Shown here piece by piece: positions 46,137 through 57,454 of a DNA stretch of 64,000 nt. A program made the translations under genes and the position numbers. Source of the stretch: Akanthomyces muscarius (Eukaryota > Ascomycota > Sordariomycetes > Hypocreales > Cordycipitaceae); the NCBI RefSeq assembly GCF_028009165.1, contig NC_079244.1:2728001-2792000 (forward strand). Reading direction: 5' to 3'. How positions within the stretch are numbered: position 1 is the first letter of the stretch; every line of letters starts with the position of its first letter. Below the pieces are notes generated by a model. The model did not search any database and was not told where the DNA came from. It worked only from the letters and a program-made list of their open reading frames with translations.

Positions 46137-47670
46137 ATGGCCTGTCGCATAGGCGCTGTGCGCCTCTTCACACGGTCTGATGCCTCAGCCAAGCTGATGT
46201 CACCGAGAGTAGCGCCTCTGCGAGCTCCGCTTCTACTTAGAGCATTCTCCTCTTCCGGTGTGCACGAGATCGTCCCCAGCACCTGTACTCTTCTAACCAA
46301 GCTGTCCTTTAGCACATTTCCGGTCCGGCGCCGCGACCAAGATGCCTTCCACAGTCACTATCCGGGGCCACACCTGCAAAACAGATCCCGACTGGTTCAA
46401 CATCCCCGACAATGTCCTCGACTCTGCCACGCGCCGTCTGCATCTCCAAAAAGACCACCCCGTCTACATCACCCGCCAAATCATCCAGTCCAACTTTCCC
46501 ATGCCCACGTTCAAATATCACAACGACTTCAGCCCCGTCGTGACGACGCGGCAAAACTTTGACTCGCTCGGCTTCCCCGCCGACCACCCCGGACGCGCGC
46601 GCTCCGACACCTACTACATCAACGAGGGCACGCTGCTGCGGACGCACACGAGCGCGCACCAGGCCGAGACGTTTCGCGCCAACGAGAGCGACGGCTACCT
46701 CATCTCCGCCGACGTCTACCGCCGCGACGCCATCGACCGCAGTCACTACCCGGCCTTTCACCAGATGGAGGGCGCCCGCCACTGGGACCGCGGCGAGGTG
46801 CCCGGCGGCGACGTGGCGGCCGCCGTGCTGCGCGACCTCGAGGCGCTGCCCAAGCACGGCGTCGTCGTCGAGGACCCGAACCCGCCGTGGCACGCGGAGC
46901 GCAATCCTGTGCAGGACAAGCACCACTCGAGCGCCGAGGCCGAGGCCATTGGCGCGCACCTGAAGCGCTCGCTGGAGAACATGGTGGTCGATGTCTTCTC
47001 GCGGGCCAAGGCTGCTGCCATGAGGGCCGACCCCAACTTTGTGGACGAGCCGCTCAGGATGAGATGGGTGGAAGCCTACTTTCCCTTTACCAGCCCCTCG
47101 TGGGAGCTTGAAGTCTACTACGCCGGGGACTGGCTCGAGGTTCTGGGCTGCGGTGTGGTCAAGCAGGATCTATTCATCAATGCCGGTGTTCCGTCCAAGC
47201 TAGGCTGGGCGTTTGGCATTGGTATCGACCGCATTGCTATGCTATTATTCAAGATTCCCGATATTCGCCTGTTTTGGTCGCGGGATGACCGATTCATCTC
47301 GCAATTCACCGGAGTATCGGACGACTTGGACAAGCTGAAGCTCTTTGCACCCTTTTCCAAGTACCCGCCCAGTCCTCGCGATGTCTCGTTCTGGCTCAGC
47401 TCGTCTACTTCCTCGGCGGCTGGAGGAAACACCAAGAATACCTTTCACGAAAACGACATTATGGAGCTTGTGCGCAACATTGCTGGCGACGTCGTCGAGG
47501 ACGTGCGGCTCATTGACGAGTTTACGCACCCGAAGACGGGCAGAAAGAGCATGGCCTATCGCATCGTCTACCGCAGCCTAGAGAGAACTTTGACGACGGA
47601 AGAGGCCAACAAGTACCACGAAGACGTCAGAGAGGCACTGGTCAAAGAGCTGGGAGTTGAGCTGCGGTAG
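46137..47670 (+). CDS. msf1: Mitochondrial phenylalanyl-tRNA synthetase
   Basis: Exons 46137-46257 and 46313-47670, joined by a 55-nt intron (donor GTGTGC, branch CTAAC, acceptor TTTAG), give 492 aa. The first exon supplies an Arg/Ser-rich presequence with no early acidic cluster (VRLFTRSD, LLLRAFSSS), a typical mitochondrial targeting signal. The class II core has VYITRQIIQSNFP, FKYHNDFSPVV, LLRTHTSAHQAETFRANE (motif 2 region), FHQMEGAR and GWAFGIGIDRIAMLLF (motif 3). The C-terminal anticodon-binding FDX-ACB fold starts near FSKYPPSPRDVSFWL and ends YHEDVREALVKELGVELR. This is the monomeric organelle form that charges mitochondrial tRNA-Phe. An internal ATG at 46342 (MPSTVTIRGH) would give a form without the presequence. 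Confidence 0.95.
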
Positions 47671-50036
47671 CCGCTTCCTACGGGTGCATCGTCGTGAGAA
47701 GGGGATTGATTTGAAGTGGGCCTTGTATGATATGACACATGTAACTTGTACTTGTATATTACAAAATGATGATGCTGAGGCACAATGAAAAATTTCAAAT
47801 CTTGTCCAAGGTGGTGCAGCCAGCTTAAGTCTGTCGCAGAGGCTGTGAAGTCTTGGCGACATGGCCGGGCCCGACCATGCCTGTACATTGCATCATAATC
47901 TGGCGATGAAGGAAGCGCAGAAACCGGATGAGAAGCACCTCTATGAGGTGAGATAAATCCCGCACGTCATTGGTGCAAAATTCTGCAAGTGCAGAGGCCA
48001 TCCATCGAGTCAAGACGGATTGTGGTTTGGTGGTGGCTGTGAATGCAAGCCATGCGCTAGGTAGAAGCGGGAGTGCGCCGTGCCAGTACATCGACTTGCC
48101 TAAACGGGCAGATGTACAGACTCACTTGACGGGAGACGTAGCCGATGCTAGCCATGAGGGAAACATTTTTCTTTGTCAGATCTTGGTGATGTAGAACAGA
48201 ATGAAGATACTGCCGTGGCTATGAACAGGAGGAAAGAGAGGAGAAGCAGGTTACTGACGACAGTAAAAGTATATTGGTGTAGTGCAAAGTCTTGCCCGCT
48301 GTGAAGATTTTAGTCAAGATGTCTGGTAAAGCCCGAAGTTACAGAAAGAAAAAAAAAGCAGAAAAAATACATTCAAGGGCTACGTGGCTACCACAGATAG
48401 GGAATAACTTTTCATGGATAGGCATGCGCATTAGCAACAAAATGCTGGCACACGTCTGTGACGAAGGAGAACGCCCCTTCGGTATAGAAGAAGAGGCCCG
48501 TCAACTGAATAATCATAGTTGAGAGTTAGTGAGTTTATTTCTTGCGGTTTTCTGCGATTTTTGTCCCTGGTTTCTTGCGGGCCTTTTTATTTTATTTTGG
48601 TGCCATTCTCCAGTAACACGGAACGACTTTCTGGTGTCTAAGCGGAGAGGAACACCAAGATTGTGAGAGGTACACATAAGCTATAGCGAGACAAAACCTG
48701 AACATGGTGGGCATGCTGTATACAGTAGCCCTGGATCGGACGCTTTGGGTCACGAAATGGCACTTTTGGAAAGAGGTCTATCCTTTTGCGTTTGCAGTGT
48801 TTGATGATGTACAGATTATTTACAGCTGTGTATCTTGTCTCACAGGTAGCTCATGTAGGGTACTTTGAAATCGCGGGGAAAAGCACATGCAAGCTGTAGT
48901 AGCCCACTCAATTTTCCATGTCATGCACGGGAATTGATACTCATTACGTACTAGATACTTTGTAGGTAATCTCGGGAGGCCATGACAGTGAGGCAGTCGA
49001 TCGTGGGATTGCTAGCCCGTTGCCACTGGTTATTTGGTGGGTCGCCTTTGCGTCCAAAGCGGCGGCCAGAAAACGAGGCGCAGCACGGGTGATGGGCAAG
49101 GTCAGCCAAGACGGGTTTGACGAGCAAGCGAGACAATGATTTCAAATTTCGGAACCGAAGAGCAGAAAGAAATGTTTTTCACGGGCTCTCTCCAAGATGA
49201 AAGCCGGCCCAGCACAGCCTCACGAGACATGACCATGTCTTGCGTGGGTGAGCACCACGCGGCCCGGGCTGTACTGATGCTGATACTGACACTGGTAATA
49301 AGATAGCCCAGCCCATGGAGAGCAGGCGACCGCCCGGGAAACGCCTTGACGCCTACCCAAACAAGGTGCTGCGGCGCCTCGCCTGGGTCCCGCGGCCCTT
49401 GCGCCAGCATTCACCATCATGACCCTCCGCTGCGCAGGGATGCAAGTAGCGTAGCCCAGCGCTGCGTTGCAGGCTGTGCAGACGTTTGACAAGCGAAAAG
49501 GCAGGGGCAGAGAGAAAGCGAGAGACAGAAAGAGGCCACCGAGGCAAAATGGGCTCTCCTTGTTGCACAGCCCTGCTGCTGGTGTACCCGTGCTTGTCTG
49601 CAAGCCACCCTCCTCCTCCCCCACTTGGTCAGTTGTTCAGGTACCAGACGCCAGATATTCGTGAGATGTTGACAAGGGAAATGGCGGGTGGCGCGCCAGG
49701 CTCGATGGGGAAGCTGATGAGTTTTGGCTTTGCTCCCACTGGCCGGGAATCCCCAGAAGTCGTTGGCGGCCGCTTTAAGCCAGTGTGAGACGAAATTATG
49801 CATGGTCGTTGCACATCGAGATTGGAAAATGACCGCTTCGTCTTATCGGGGTTCCTTTCTCGGTATCATCCGCACGAGGTCCAACCAAGACGCATCAAAC
49901 GCAAGAAATTCTTCAATAATTTGTATGAAACTCGGCTCTTTCTTGCAATGTCCAGTCTCAACATACCCACCCAAGAACATCTCTGATTGGGAACAACGCT
50001 TGGCGCAAAGTGACGTGCCCACCACCACAGCCCAAC
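47671..50036. other. Gene-free stretch, 2.4 kb
   Basis: The 3' flank of MSF1 followed by sequence without a protein-like frame or RNA gene that I can recognise. Confidence 0.5.
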
Positions 50037-50396
50037 CTAATACCTGCTGTTGACGGTGCTGTGAGGCTCACACCTCACGCAGGCAGGGTGCTTGCACCAT
50101 CGGTCGGAGCACCGCTTGCGCCCCGGCCGCGCGTGAGAGAGGCACTGGCAGCAGAGCCAGCCCTCGGGCTGCTGGAGCATCGTGTTGATCCAGCACGCCG
50201 GCTCTGCGCAGACGGCCCGGGGAAATTCCTCCACCACCTCGGGCGGCTCGCACCGCACCGCGCCCTCGCCCGTCCCGTGGAGCTTGTTGCTCGTCAGGCG
50301 AGCCTTTGCGCAGCGTCTGGGGTCTTGCGGCTCATAGTGAAACTTCTTGACCAGCTTGTGCTGGCAGAGACCGACGGGCTGGATGTGGCGGCACAT
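50037..50396 (-). CDS. Small Cys-rich, possibly zinc-binding protein
   Basis: A 119-aa, apparently single-exon ORF. It begins MCRHIQ and has 14 Cys, ending in the cluster GWLCCQC, then RCSDRWCKHPACVRC. The arrangement W-x-C-C-x-C, spacer, C-x4-C-x-H-x2-C-x2-C resembles RanBP2-like or treble-clef zinc fingers of uncharacterised fungal proteins that often start MCRH or MC-x-H. No signal peptide is present, so it is unlikely to be a secreted effector. I do not know its function. It could be a real short gene or a partial one. The regular Cys/His spacing makes chance unlikely. Confidence 0.5.
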   Translation of the reverse strand: MCRHIQPVGLCQHKLVKKFHYEPQDPRRCAKARLTSNKLHGTGEGAVRCEPPEVVEEFPRAVCAEPACWINTMLQQPEGWLCCQCLSHARPGRKRCSDRWCKHPACVRCEPHSTVNSRY

Positions 50397-51380
50397 GGCT
50401 GGGTGTCAATCTGCTGCTACGCCAGACGCTAGGGGTGCATGTAGGGTCGAGAAGGGCTGGTGGCATGTAGAATGCTGAGAGGAATACTTTGAAACTGTTG
50501 GCGAGCGCCTCTTTTTCTTTCTTTATATATGTGGTCTGTCGTCGCACAATCACAGTGACTATGTGCTATAACCGCTTAACACGCTGCGAACACTTGTCGC
50601 ACAAGCTGGCATGCAACGCTCGCAAGGGGTAAGACGCAGCAATCATGACGAATGCATTGCGGATTTGTACCATCTTTGATGACTTGCAGCACGGGTATTG
50701 CCAGACAGCAAATTCATCGCGTAATGTGTAACACGGGCTGTGTATAAGAAGGGCTCGCTCCCGGAATATTGCTCGCTAGCGATCGCCTTGTCAAATGCAT
50801 TCTGCTAAAGTGCCCGGCTAAGACAGCATGCCAAATTAGTTGGTCGACATCGAATCTCAGATCGAAGTCTCATGTCAGATCCAGCCGCCAGCCCGACTTA
50901 CATGGACAGTGTACTGAGTACCATGCACAGGCGACGCCGTGTGCATTAGGGTGCCTTGCATAAAATGCACAACTCTGCTGCATCGCCTGCTGTGCGCAGC
51001 CACTGAGCTCGGCTTGGCAGGCTTTCCAAGTGGATCCCCAGAGGCTCAGCTAGAGCGGCGCAGGCGCTAGCCCAGTTGGGACGACTGTCACTACCACAGC
51101 CCACCTTGGGTCGCTGCTTGCCGCCACCGCTTCCCCCGGTCGACTTCGCCTCTCTCTCTCTCTCTCTCGCCCGCATTACGATACATATATCTCTCCCGGG
51201 CTCTCTTCCCGACCGTCACGATCCTTCAGTCCTGCAACTTCATCCTCTCCGTCTCTTCCAACCCGCAGATTTTCTGCTTCTTCTGCGCCGCTTCGTCCGT
51301 TGCGCCCTCACTCGCATCAACTCTCCCACCGCCGCAACACATTCTTCCCTACAGATACGCCTCCCCACCCTCACACAGCA
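50397..51380. other. Intergenic region and calcipressin leader
   Basis: It holds the promoter of the Cys-rich ORF on one side and the pyrimidine-rich 5' leader of calcipressin on the other, including a (CT)n tract at 51150-51168. Confidence 0.55.
51150..51168. repeat. (CT)n microsatellite in the calcipressin leader
   Basis: About nine CT units, 210 nt before the calcipressin ATG, typical of pyrimidine-rich fungal core promoters. Confidence 0.85.
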
Positions 51381-52178
51381 ATGGAACTGTCACCAAGGCC
51401 TAGCCGGTCCTCGTCGACCTCGTCCCGCCGCGGCATCAACCTGACGCTCGACCTCTCCAACCTGCCGCCGCTGGAGCAGCCCACGCCGCCCTCCAACACG
51501 CTCCTCTTCACCAACCTCGACAACATCGACATCTTCCGCGCCGACAAGCTGCAGTCGCTGCGCGACCTCATCAACCGCACCGCCACCATCCACGCCTTTG
51601 CGCCGCTCAAGTCGTTCCGCCGCATCGTCGTCTCCTTTTACGACGTCGAGTCCGCCATCTCCATCCGCAAGGTCTGGGACGGCGAGGCCATCATGGGCCA
51701 CCGCGTTCGCATCTACTTTGGCCACAACACCTCGATCCAGCCCAAGGACGAGCACCTGGCCCTGCCCGACGCCGGCAAGCTCTTCTTCATCTCCCCACCC
51801 CCGAGCCCACCCCACGGCTGGGAGGTCCGCCTCGAGGACGCCCCCAACAAGATGGTCCACGCCGACGACCTGGCCGAGGCCCTGGCCAAGCTCGGCGCCG
51901 GCTCTGGCGGTGGCGCCGCCGCTGCCGCTGCCGCCATCAGCCGCGGGAGTTCCTTTGACTCGCCGATTACGCCCGTCGACGGCGCCGCCATCGGTCGCAC
52001 AAGGAGTCGCAGCTCCACGCTCATCTACCGTCCCGACGACAACGGCAGCAGCCCTGGCCTGCCGGCCGTCTTTGTCGAGGACATGACGGATGAGCCCGAG
52101 GAGATGTCGCCCTTGGAAGCGAAGCCCATCCCGGCGCACACCTCTCGACCGCCCGTGGAGCTCATGCATGAAGCTTGA
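51381..52178 (+). CDS. rcn1: Calcipressin (RCAN family), calcineurin regulator
   Basis: A 265-aa intronless protein. An RRM-like fold is seen from about residue 35 (TLLFTNLDN, SFRRIVVSFYDVESAISIRKVWDG, GHRVRIYFGHNT). It is followed by the family signature LFFISPPPSPPHGWEVR near residue 135; this is the SP-repeat whose serines are phosphorylated to switch calcipressin between inhibiting and activating calcineurin. A C-terminal segment PAVFVEDM resembles the PxIxIT-like docking motif. It acts in the cytosol in Ca2+/calcineurin stress signalling. The start at 51381 gives a Ser-rich N-terminus typical of fungal members. An in-frame upstream ATG at 51300 seems to be leader. Confidence 0.93.
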   Translation: MELSPRPSRSSSTSSRRGINLTLDLSNLPPLEQPTPPSNTLLFTNLDNIDIFRADKLQSLRDLINRTATIHAFAPLKSFRRIVVSFYDVESAISIRKVWDGEAIMGHRVRIYFGHNTSIQPKDEHLALPDAGKLFFISPPPSPPHGWEVRLEDAPNKMVHADDLAEALAKLGAGSGGGAAAAAAAISRGSSFDSPITPVDGAAIGRTRSRSSTLIYRPDDNGSSPGLPAVFVEDMTDEPEEMSPLEAKPIPAHTSRPPVELMHEA

Positions 52179-53147
52179 GCGCGGGTGTTGCTGCTGCTCA
52201 TGTCACTTTTATGCATCTTTTGCTTGGTCTATCGTATAAATAATAGAGCGAGGATACAGAAAAAACATTTGATTACTGGCGTTTGGATTGGTTGGCAATG
52301 GTCTCGGCGTTTCATAGGCATTTGGTATATAAATCACCTCGAGAGCGTTGCTCAATATCATCTGAGGACACAAATAACATGGAGCCATTTTTGGCATTTT
52401 TCATCTCATTCTGCTACAGTTTCAGCAATCAGGTGCCTTGGCTGGATGATGATCACGCTTACGTTCCACGTTGACGTGTTTGCTTCGCCGACGGGGCTGT
52501 GCCAACGACAACGCCTCCCCCTCGTCGCTTGGAGGACCATTTGTGCGAAGTCAGCAACTGAGCTTTATGAATATCTGCAGACTTGCTCAGCCATGCCCTA
52601 TTTTATGTATGGAGCCTGCATCCTCCAAGTCATCGTAGCAACATTGCGCAGTTGCAAGAGCGTAAGATCAGAGCGCGGCATAGTTTATTGGCAAGTATGA
52701 ACAATTACATAAATTGCTTGATCATGTACTCCGGACAAAGTGCAATGAAGGGCTTTCGTAATATAATTTTTCAATTTACTCGATGTTTTAGAAAAGTGGC
52801 ATTGGCATGACTTACAGCGAAGTGGTTGGCAAGATACCACGCCGTCCTAGAGTTACGACTGCCTAACACGGCGAACTATTACACGAACAAGGCGAGTGCA
52901 ATTCCTTTTTCCTGTTTTGTTTGGTCTTCTTCTGCCAATTTCGGTTATATACAGAAAATCATGTAACTCTCTGTAGCGACCGTTCGTCATCCCATTGCCA
53001 GCGCATGCTGTCCTTACAGTGGGCCTCGCGCATGGGGCCGCAAAAAAACCACCGTCGCAACTCGGCCCCCGTATTAGGAGCTCCAGCAAATCCTCCCCTT
53101 TGCCATCACACGACCACACGGCAAAGATCCAAGTCTCCTCCGCAGCC
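52179..53147. other. Intergenic region between calcipressin and RRG9
   Basis: AT-rich 3' flank of calcipressin, then the promoter of RRG9. No gene seen. Confidence 0.6.
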
Positions 53148-54521
53148 ATGAGCTGTTCGTGCAATGCCTCTGCCGTGAGGCTTTTCGCGCGCGGCTTGGT
53201 GCAGGTGCACCGCCTGGAGCCGAGCCCGTCCTTTGCCCTGCCGATTCGAGGAGCTTCTGGTGGTGCCCGCTTCACAGGCGGCGCCTTGGCTTCGCAGCAG
53301 CAGCAGCAGCGCCGTTCCCTCCATGCATCACCGCGCGCGCTTGGGGATGCCGAGAATCCTGCGCCGGTCCTCCAGCCGTCGCCAGACAATCGACAGCCCG
53401 CGCCCGCCGCCGAAAGCAGCAGCATCCTGCCAACCGAATCTAGCAGCACCAGCACGACGACATCACAGCAGCCAGCAGCCGTCCGCGCGGATCCCGCAGC
53501 CAGCAGAACAAAGACGCACGAGGAGTGCATGACGGAGGCGAGAGCAAGGGCGGCCTGGCGGTTCAAGCAGCAAGGGTTCGACTGGAAGGCCTTTCGGTCC
53601 AAGGACCCGGCCGTCCGCGCAAAGGCCGATCTCTCCAACTTCGACTGGAAGCACTGGCAGGGGAAGAAGCAGGGCAGCAGGAAACTCAATCAGCTCGTGG
53701 ACAATCTCGAAGCGGCGCGGGCCGAGGATCGCGCGGCCGTCGGCATAACCCCGAGAGAGGGCGGCGTCGAGGATCAGAGGCGGCGCAGAGCTCCTCTCCC
53801 AACGACTGCTGCGGCATCACGTCACATGGAGAGGCCCGAGTACGATGGAACGCCGCCCCGAAAGAGGGAGGAGTGGATGATCCAAAAGGAGGCCGCCAAG
53901 GCCAAGTTCCCCGACGGGTGGAAGCCGCACAAGCGGCTCTCGCCCGACGCGCTGGCGGGCATCCGCGCGCTCAACGCGCAGTTCCCCGACGTGTACACGA
54001 CGCAGGCGCTGGCCGAGCGGTTCGCCGTGTCGCCCGAGGCGATCCGGCGCATCCTCAAGAGCAAGTGGACGCCGTCGTCGCAGGAGGAGGAGGACCGCCA
54101 GGGCCGCTGGCACCGCCGCGGCGTCGACGTCTGGGCGCGCAAGGCCGAGCTCGGCATCAAGCCGCCCCGGCGCTGGCGCGACGAGGGCATCGCGCGCGAG
54201 CCCGCGTACCACGAGCGCAAGGCCGCGGCGAGGCAGGGCCGCGCGGAGCAGGTCCGCAGGGAGCGTGAGGAGTACATGCGCAGCTTCGCCAAGCGAGGCA
54301 GCGAGGAGGTGGGCGGCATGACAACGACGGCGGATGGGGCTGGTGTTGGCGGGCGACGCGGTGGCGATGAAGATGGGCGTCAGACGAGGTCGACGGGGGA
54401 AAAGGCGCCGCCGCCGTGGGGGGCGAGACGGGGAGGGCCAAGTTCTGCGAGGCAACAGACAAAGAGCGAAGCGGGCCAGGATGTCTTTGACCAGGCCCTT
54501 GCTTCGGAGAGGCGCGAGTGA
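53148..54521 (+). CDS. rrg9: Required for respiratory growth protein 9 (Rrg9/neugrin family), mitochondrial
   Basis: A 457-aa intronless protein. The N-terminus (SAVRLFARGLVQVHRLEP to QRRSLHASPRALG) looks like a mitochondrial presequence. The middle is low complexity. The family core lies near residues 245-310: REEWMIQKEAAKAKFPDGWKP, then LSPDALAGIRALNAQFPDVY and the helix-turn-helix-like TTQALAERFAVSPEAIRRIL followed by KSKW. It is followed by a long charged tail. Yeast Rrg9 is a mitochondrial matrix protein needed to keep mitochondrial DNA; the human relative neugrin is linked to mitoribosome and 16S rRNA handling. The start at 53148 places the presequence at the N-terminus. Confidence 0.9.
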   Translation: MSCSCNASAVRLFARGLVQVHRLEPSPSFALPIRGASGGARFTGGALASQQQQQRRSLHASPRALGDAENPAPVLQPSPDNRQPAPAAESSSILPTESSSTSTTTSQQPAAVRADPAASRTKTHEECMTEARARAAWRFKQQGFDWKAFRSKDPAVRAKADLSNFDWKHWQGKKQGSRKLNQLVDNLEAARAEDRAAVGITPREGGVEDQRRRRAPLPTTAAASRHMERPEYDGTPPRKREEWMIQKEAAKAKFPDGWKPHKRLSPDALAGIRALNAQFPDVYTTQALAERFAVSPEAIRRILKSKWTPSSQEEEDRQGRWHRRGVDVWARKAELGIKPPRRWRDEGIAREPAYHERKAAARQGRAEQVRREREEYMRSFAKRGSEEVGGMTTTADGAGVGGRRGGDEDGRQTRSTGEKAPPPWGARRGGPSSARQQTKSEAGQDVFDQALASERRE

Positions 54522-55076
54522 AGACAGACCCCAAAAAGGGCCATGGGCTATGGAAGGACCCGGCGCGCTTCTGTCGACGCACGATATTTGGCCCTTGTAT
54601 TAGCAGCATCACATGTACAGTACTATAGACAAAGCAGCATATATATGTATAAATCCTAAAGCACAACTTTTTCTTCTACCAATTTGACACATGGAGTTCC
54701 TCATCAATAAAGGACAGCTGAGAGCGAGATGAGCAGGCGTCTGAGAGTGAGATAGTTCCATGCAGGAGACGCCAGTACGCACTCTCAACATTATATTGAC
54801 TTTTTAGCATGAGTATTCAGCTGCGCAATAGTCAAGCTTTCCGGACAGTATACACCCGTCGTCGCACAAATGTGATGCACTTGAATGCAGCTACTTGAGC
54901 CGGATTCGCCTCCAAGTGCGGTGCCACGGGAGGCTGCACTTTCGGTTATTTCAACACCATGGAGAGGGATGTTGGTAGAACTCTTCAGAGGAAACATGCA
55001 GCGTCCCCAACTTGAACAGGCTCCCAGCGACAATCTAACTGTGACTTGATGCCATCTTCTAAGGCAACCGCAAACT
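54522..55076. other. Convergent 3' intergenic region
   Basis: Between RRG9 (plus) and the amino-acid permease (minus). No gene seen. Confidence 0.6.
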
Positions 55077-56879
55077 TTACTTTCCTCGCTTCCCTATTAC
55101 CCTCTTCCAGATACTCGATCCTGTATGGGAGATCTCCGCGTCGAGCGAAACAGTTTCTGCAACAATCGGTTCCTCGTGCGCACGGAACAGGTCAACTTCA
55201 CCCGCTGGAATGACCCATGCATCTCTTCTCCCAACCGTAAGCTTGTGGCCGATGTACAAGACCGCAAACAAAAGTGTGCCAATGTAGGCCGTCAAAAAGT
55301 CCGAAACGCTCCACTGCCCGGGGAAGAATACATTGAAGCCGTTCAGGAACCCAATAGCCGTAAAGTAAATGATGCATAGATACGCGCCTGGCTTGCCGAA
55401 CCGAGAGACATAGGGGAGTGTCGATCGGTCGACGCCCTGTGCTCTCATCGCCGCGCGGAAGCGGAGATAGGCACACGAGATGAGGATCCAGGAGAAAAAG
55501 GCAACCATGTTGATCATGTTGACGAACCAGTTGAAGACCTGGCCGGCGCTGGAGCTCACGTTGAGATAGGCGAGCAGGGCGAGCCCCGTGCAGCTCGTGA
55601 CCGCCCAGTGCGGCACGCCCCATTTGTTGCGCCGGGCAAAGATCCCGGGCGCGTTGCCCGCCACGGCGAGCGAGTACATGGAGCGCGACGCCATGTACAT
55701 GTAGACGTTGCCGGCAGACCACGCCGAGCAGAGGATGACGGCATTGACAATGTGGTCCAGGACGGGGATGCCCGCCGCCTTGATGCCAATGACGAAAGGC
55801 GACGACCCGGCCCCGGCGCCTCCGGATGTAAGCTCAGGCGAGTTTGACGGGCATACCAGCGTGACGAAAAAGATGGGAAGCACGGAGAAGCAGACAAGAC
55901 GGACCAGGAGGGCCCTGGACGCTCTGGGAATCGTTCTTCGCGGCTCCTCCGTCTCGCCTCCGCACATGGCGACCATTTCGCCCAGAAAGGAGAGCTGGAG
56001 CACACGTTAGCGGCAGTCCACGCAGAGGGGCTCGAGCGTGCCGACGTAACTGGGAGAACGACGCTGACAAGAACGCCGATGAAGCTCACGAGCTCGCCCT
56101 TGCCGCCCGCGACGAGCCACGGGTTCGCCGGGCCGGGATCGCGCCAGTACCGAAACGCCAGGCGATCGCCCGTCGGCCCGCCCCCCGCGGCAACGACGAC
56201 CGACAAGACCATGATGCCCGTGAGCATGCCGAGCTTGAGCGAGGAAAAGACAAACTCGGCCTCACCCGAGTGCCCGACCGGCAGGTAGTTGAGCCCAGCG
56301 ACGGCGACGACGAGGATCGTGATGAGGACGGCGTCCGGCACGGGCGGGCTCCAGTACCCGACGACGAGCGTCGCGGCGGTGACCTCGAACGGCACCAGCA
56401 TCGCGTACGCGTACCAGTAGTTCCAGCCCATGGCGAACCCAAAGGACCGGGAGAGGAGCCGCGTCGCGTACGTGTCCGCGCCGGCGCCGTGCAGCGGCAT
56501 GCACGCGGCCATCTCGAACATGAGCGTCGCAAAGACCCAGACCGTGGCGCTGGTGGTGACGAAGCCGGCGAGAGCGAGCGCGGGGCCGCCTCTGCTCAGG
56601 GTCCTGCCGGAGCCGACCAGATACGCCGTGCCAATGCATCCTGTTTCGCGTTTCGAAGCTCGTTTGTTAGCCAAGTGCTCTGCACATCCGGTTTCTTGAA
56701 GGAACGAGGGAACAAGAATCTGCCAGGATTTGTGTACCTCCCATGGCAATCATGTACAGGTGTCGGTTCTTGAGCCTCGTCTGCGCAGCGGCATGCCCGT
56801 GCTGCATCTCGCCGCGCGAGTTGGCCGGATCTGCACCCATTGGCTCCTCAGAGACTCTCATCGTGCCATCATCGGACAT
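55077..56879 (-). CDS. Amino-acid permease (APC superfamily, fungal YAT type)
   Basis: Exons 56879-56738, 56640-56051 and 55994-55077 give 549 aa. About 12 membrane spans follow a charged cytoplasmic N-terminus. The first span carries MIAMGGCIGTAYLVGSGR, the substrate-binding unwound helix of the family. The later blocks ATRLLSRSFGFAMGWNYWYAYA and FLGEMVAMCGGETEEPRRTIP are diagnostic. It would import amino acids with protons across the plasma membrane; specificity cannot be read from sequence. Intron 2 uses an unusual GTTACG donor but has CTAAC and CAG and keeps phase. It lies 575 nt downstream of ARG1 on the same strand, a suggestive but unproven link to arginine metabolism. Confidence 0.92.
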
Positions 56880-57454
56880 GGCCAGCAGACAGTCATGAAA
56901 TACATGTGAATGGATAGAATCGCAGTCAAGTCTACACCGGGCACGAGATTTCCATCTGTTTAGCTAGACTAGTTGGCGACCAATCAGGCAAGAGCCCATT
57001 GCCGCCCTGGTTGTACTGGCCGTCTTGCCTTGCGTTGCGGTCGCATGCGGAGACCAACAGTTGTCTCGGGAGTGGGTGTGGAGGTGCGGATCTGCGCGCG
57101 CCGGCGCGAAGAGAAACTTGCTTTTGTCTGACACACTGGCCCATTTATGATTGTGCTAGTTGCTCATAGCATTAGTAGTTTGTTTCAAACGAGGCAATGA
57201 CGGCCAGCGACACGACGGTGGCTCCGGTATCCCAACGGCGGGCGTTGATGGGCGGCCGTTTTCACCGCCGGTCCTGTGCAACACCCACGGGCCTTTGTCA
57301 CGTTTCACACATGACACTGGCTGAAAGGTATGGCCAAAGAATCATCAATTTTATTTTTCAGACTCCGCATTACTTTTATAGCTAATTCACATGACAGATG
57401 GTGCGCGGGACCAACTGCAGGAAGCGCCTGCTTGGTGACTTAATCAGCGCCCGC
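56880..57454. other. Intergenic region between permease and ARG1
   Basis: Promoter of the permease and 3' flank of ARG1. I see no TGACTCA site here. Confidence 0.6.
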
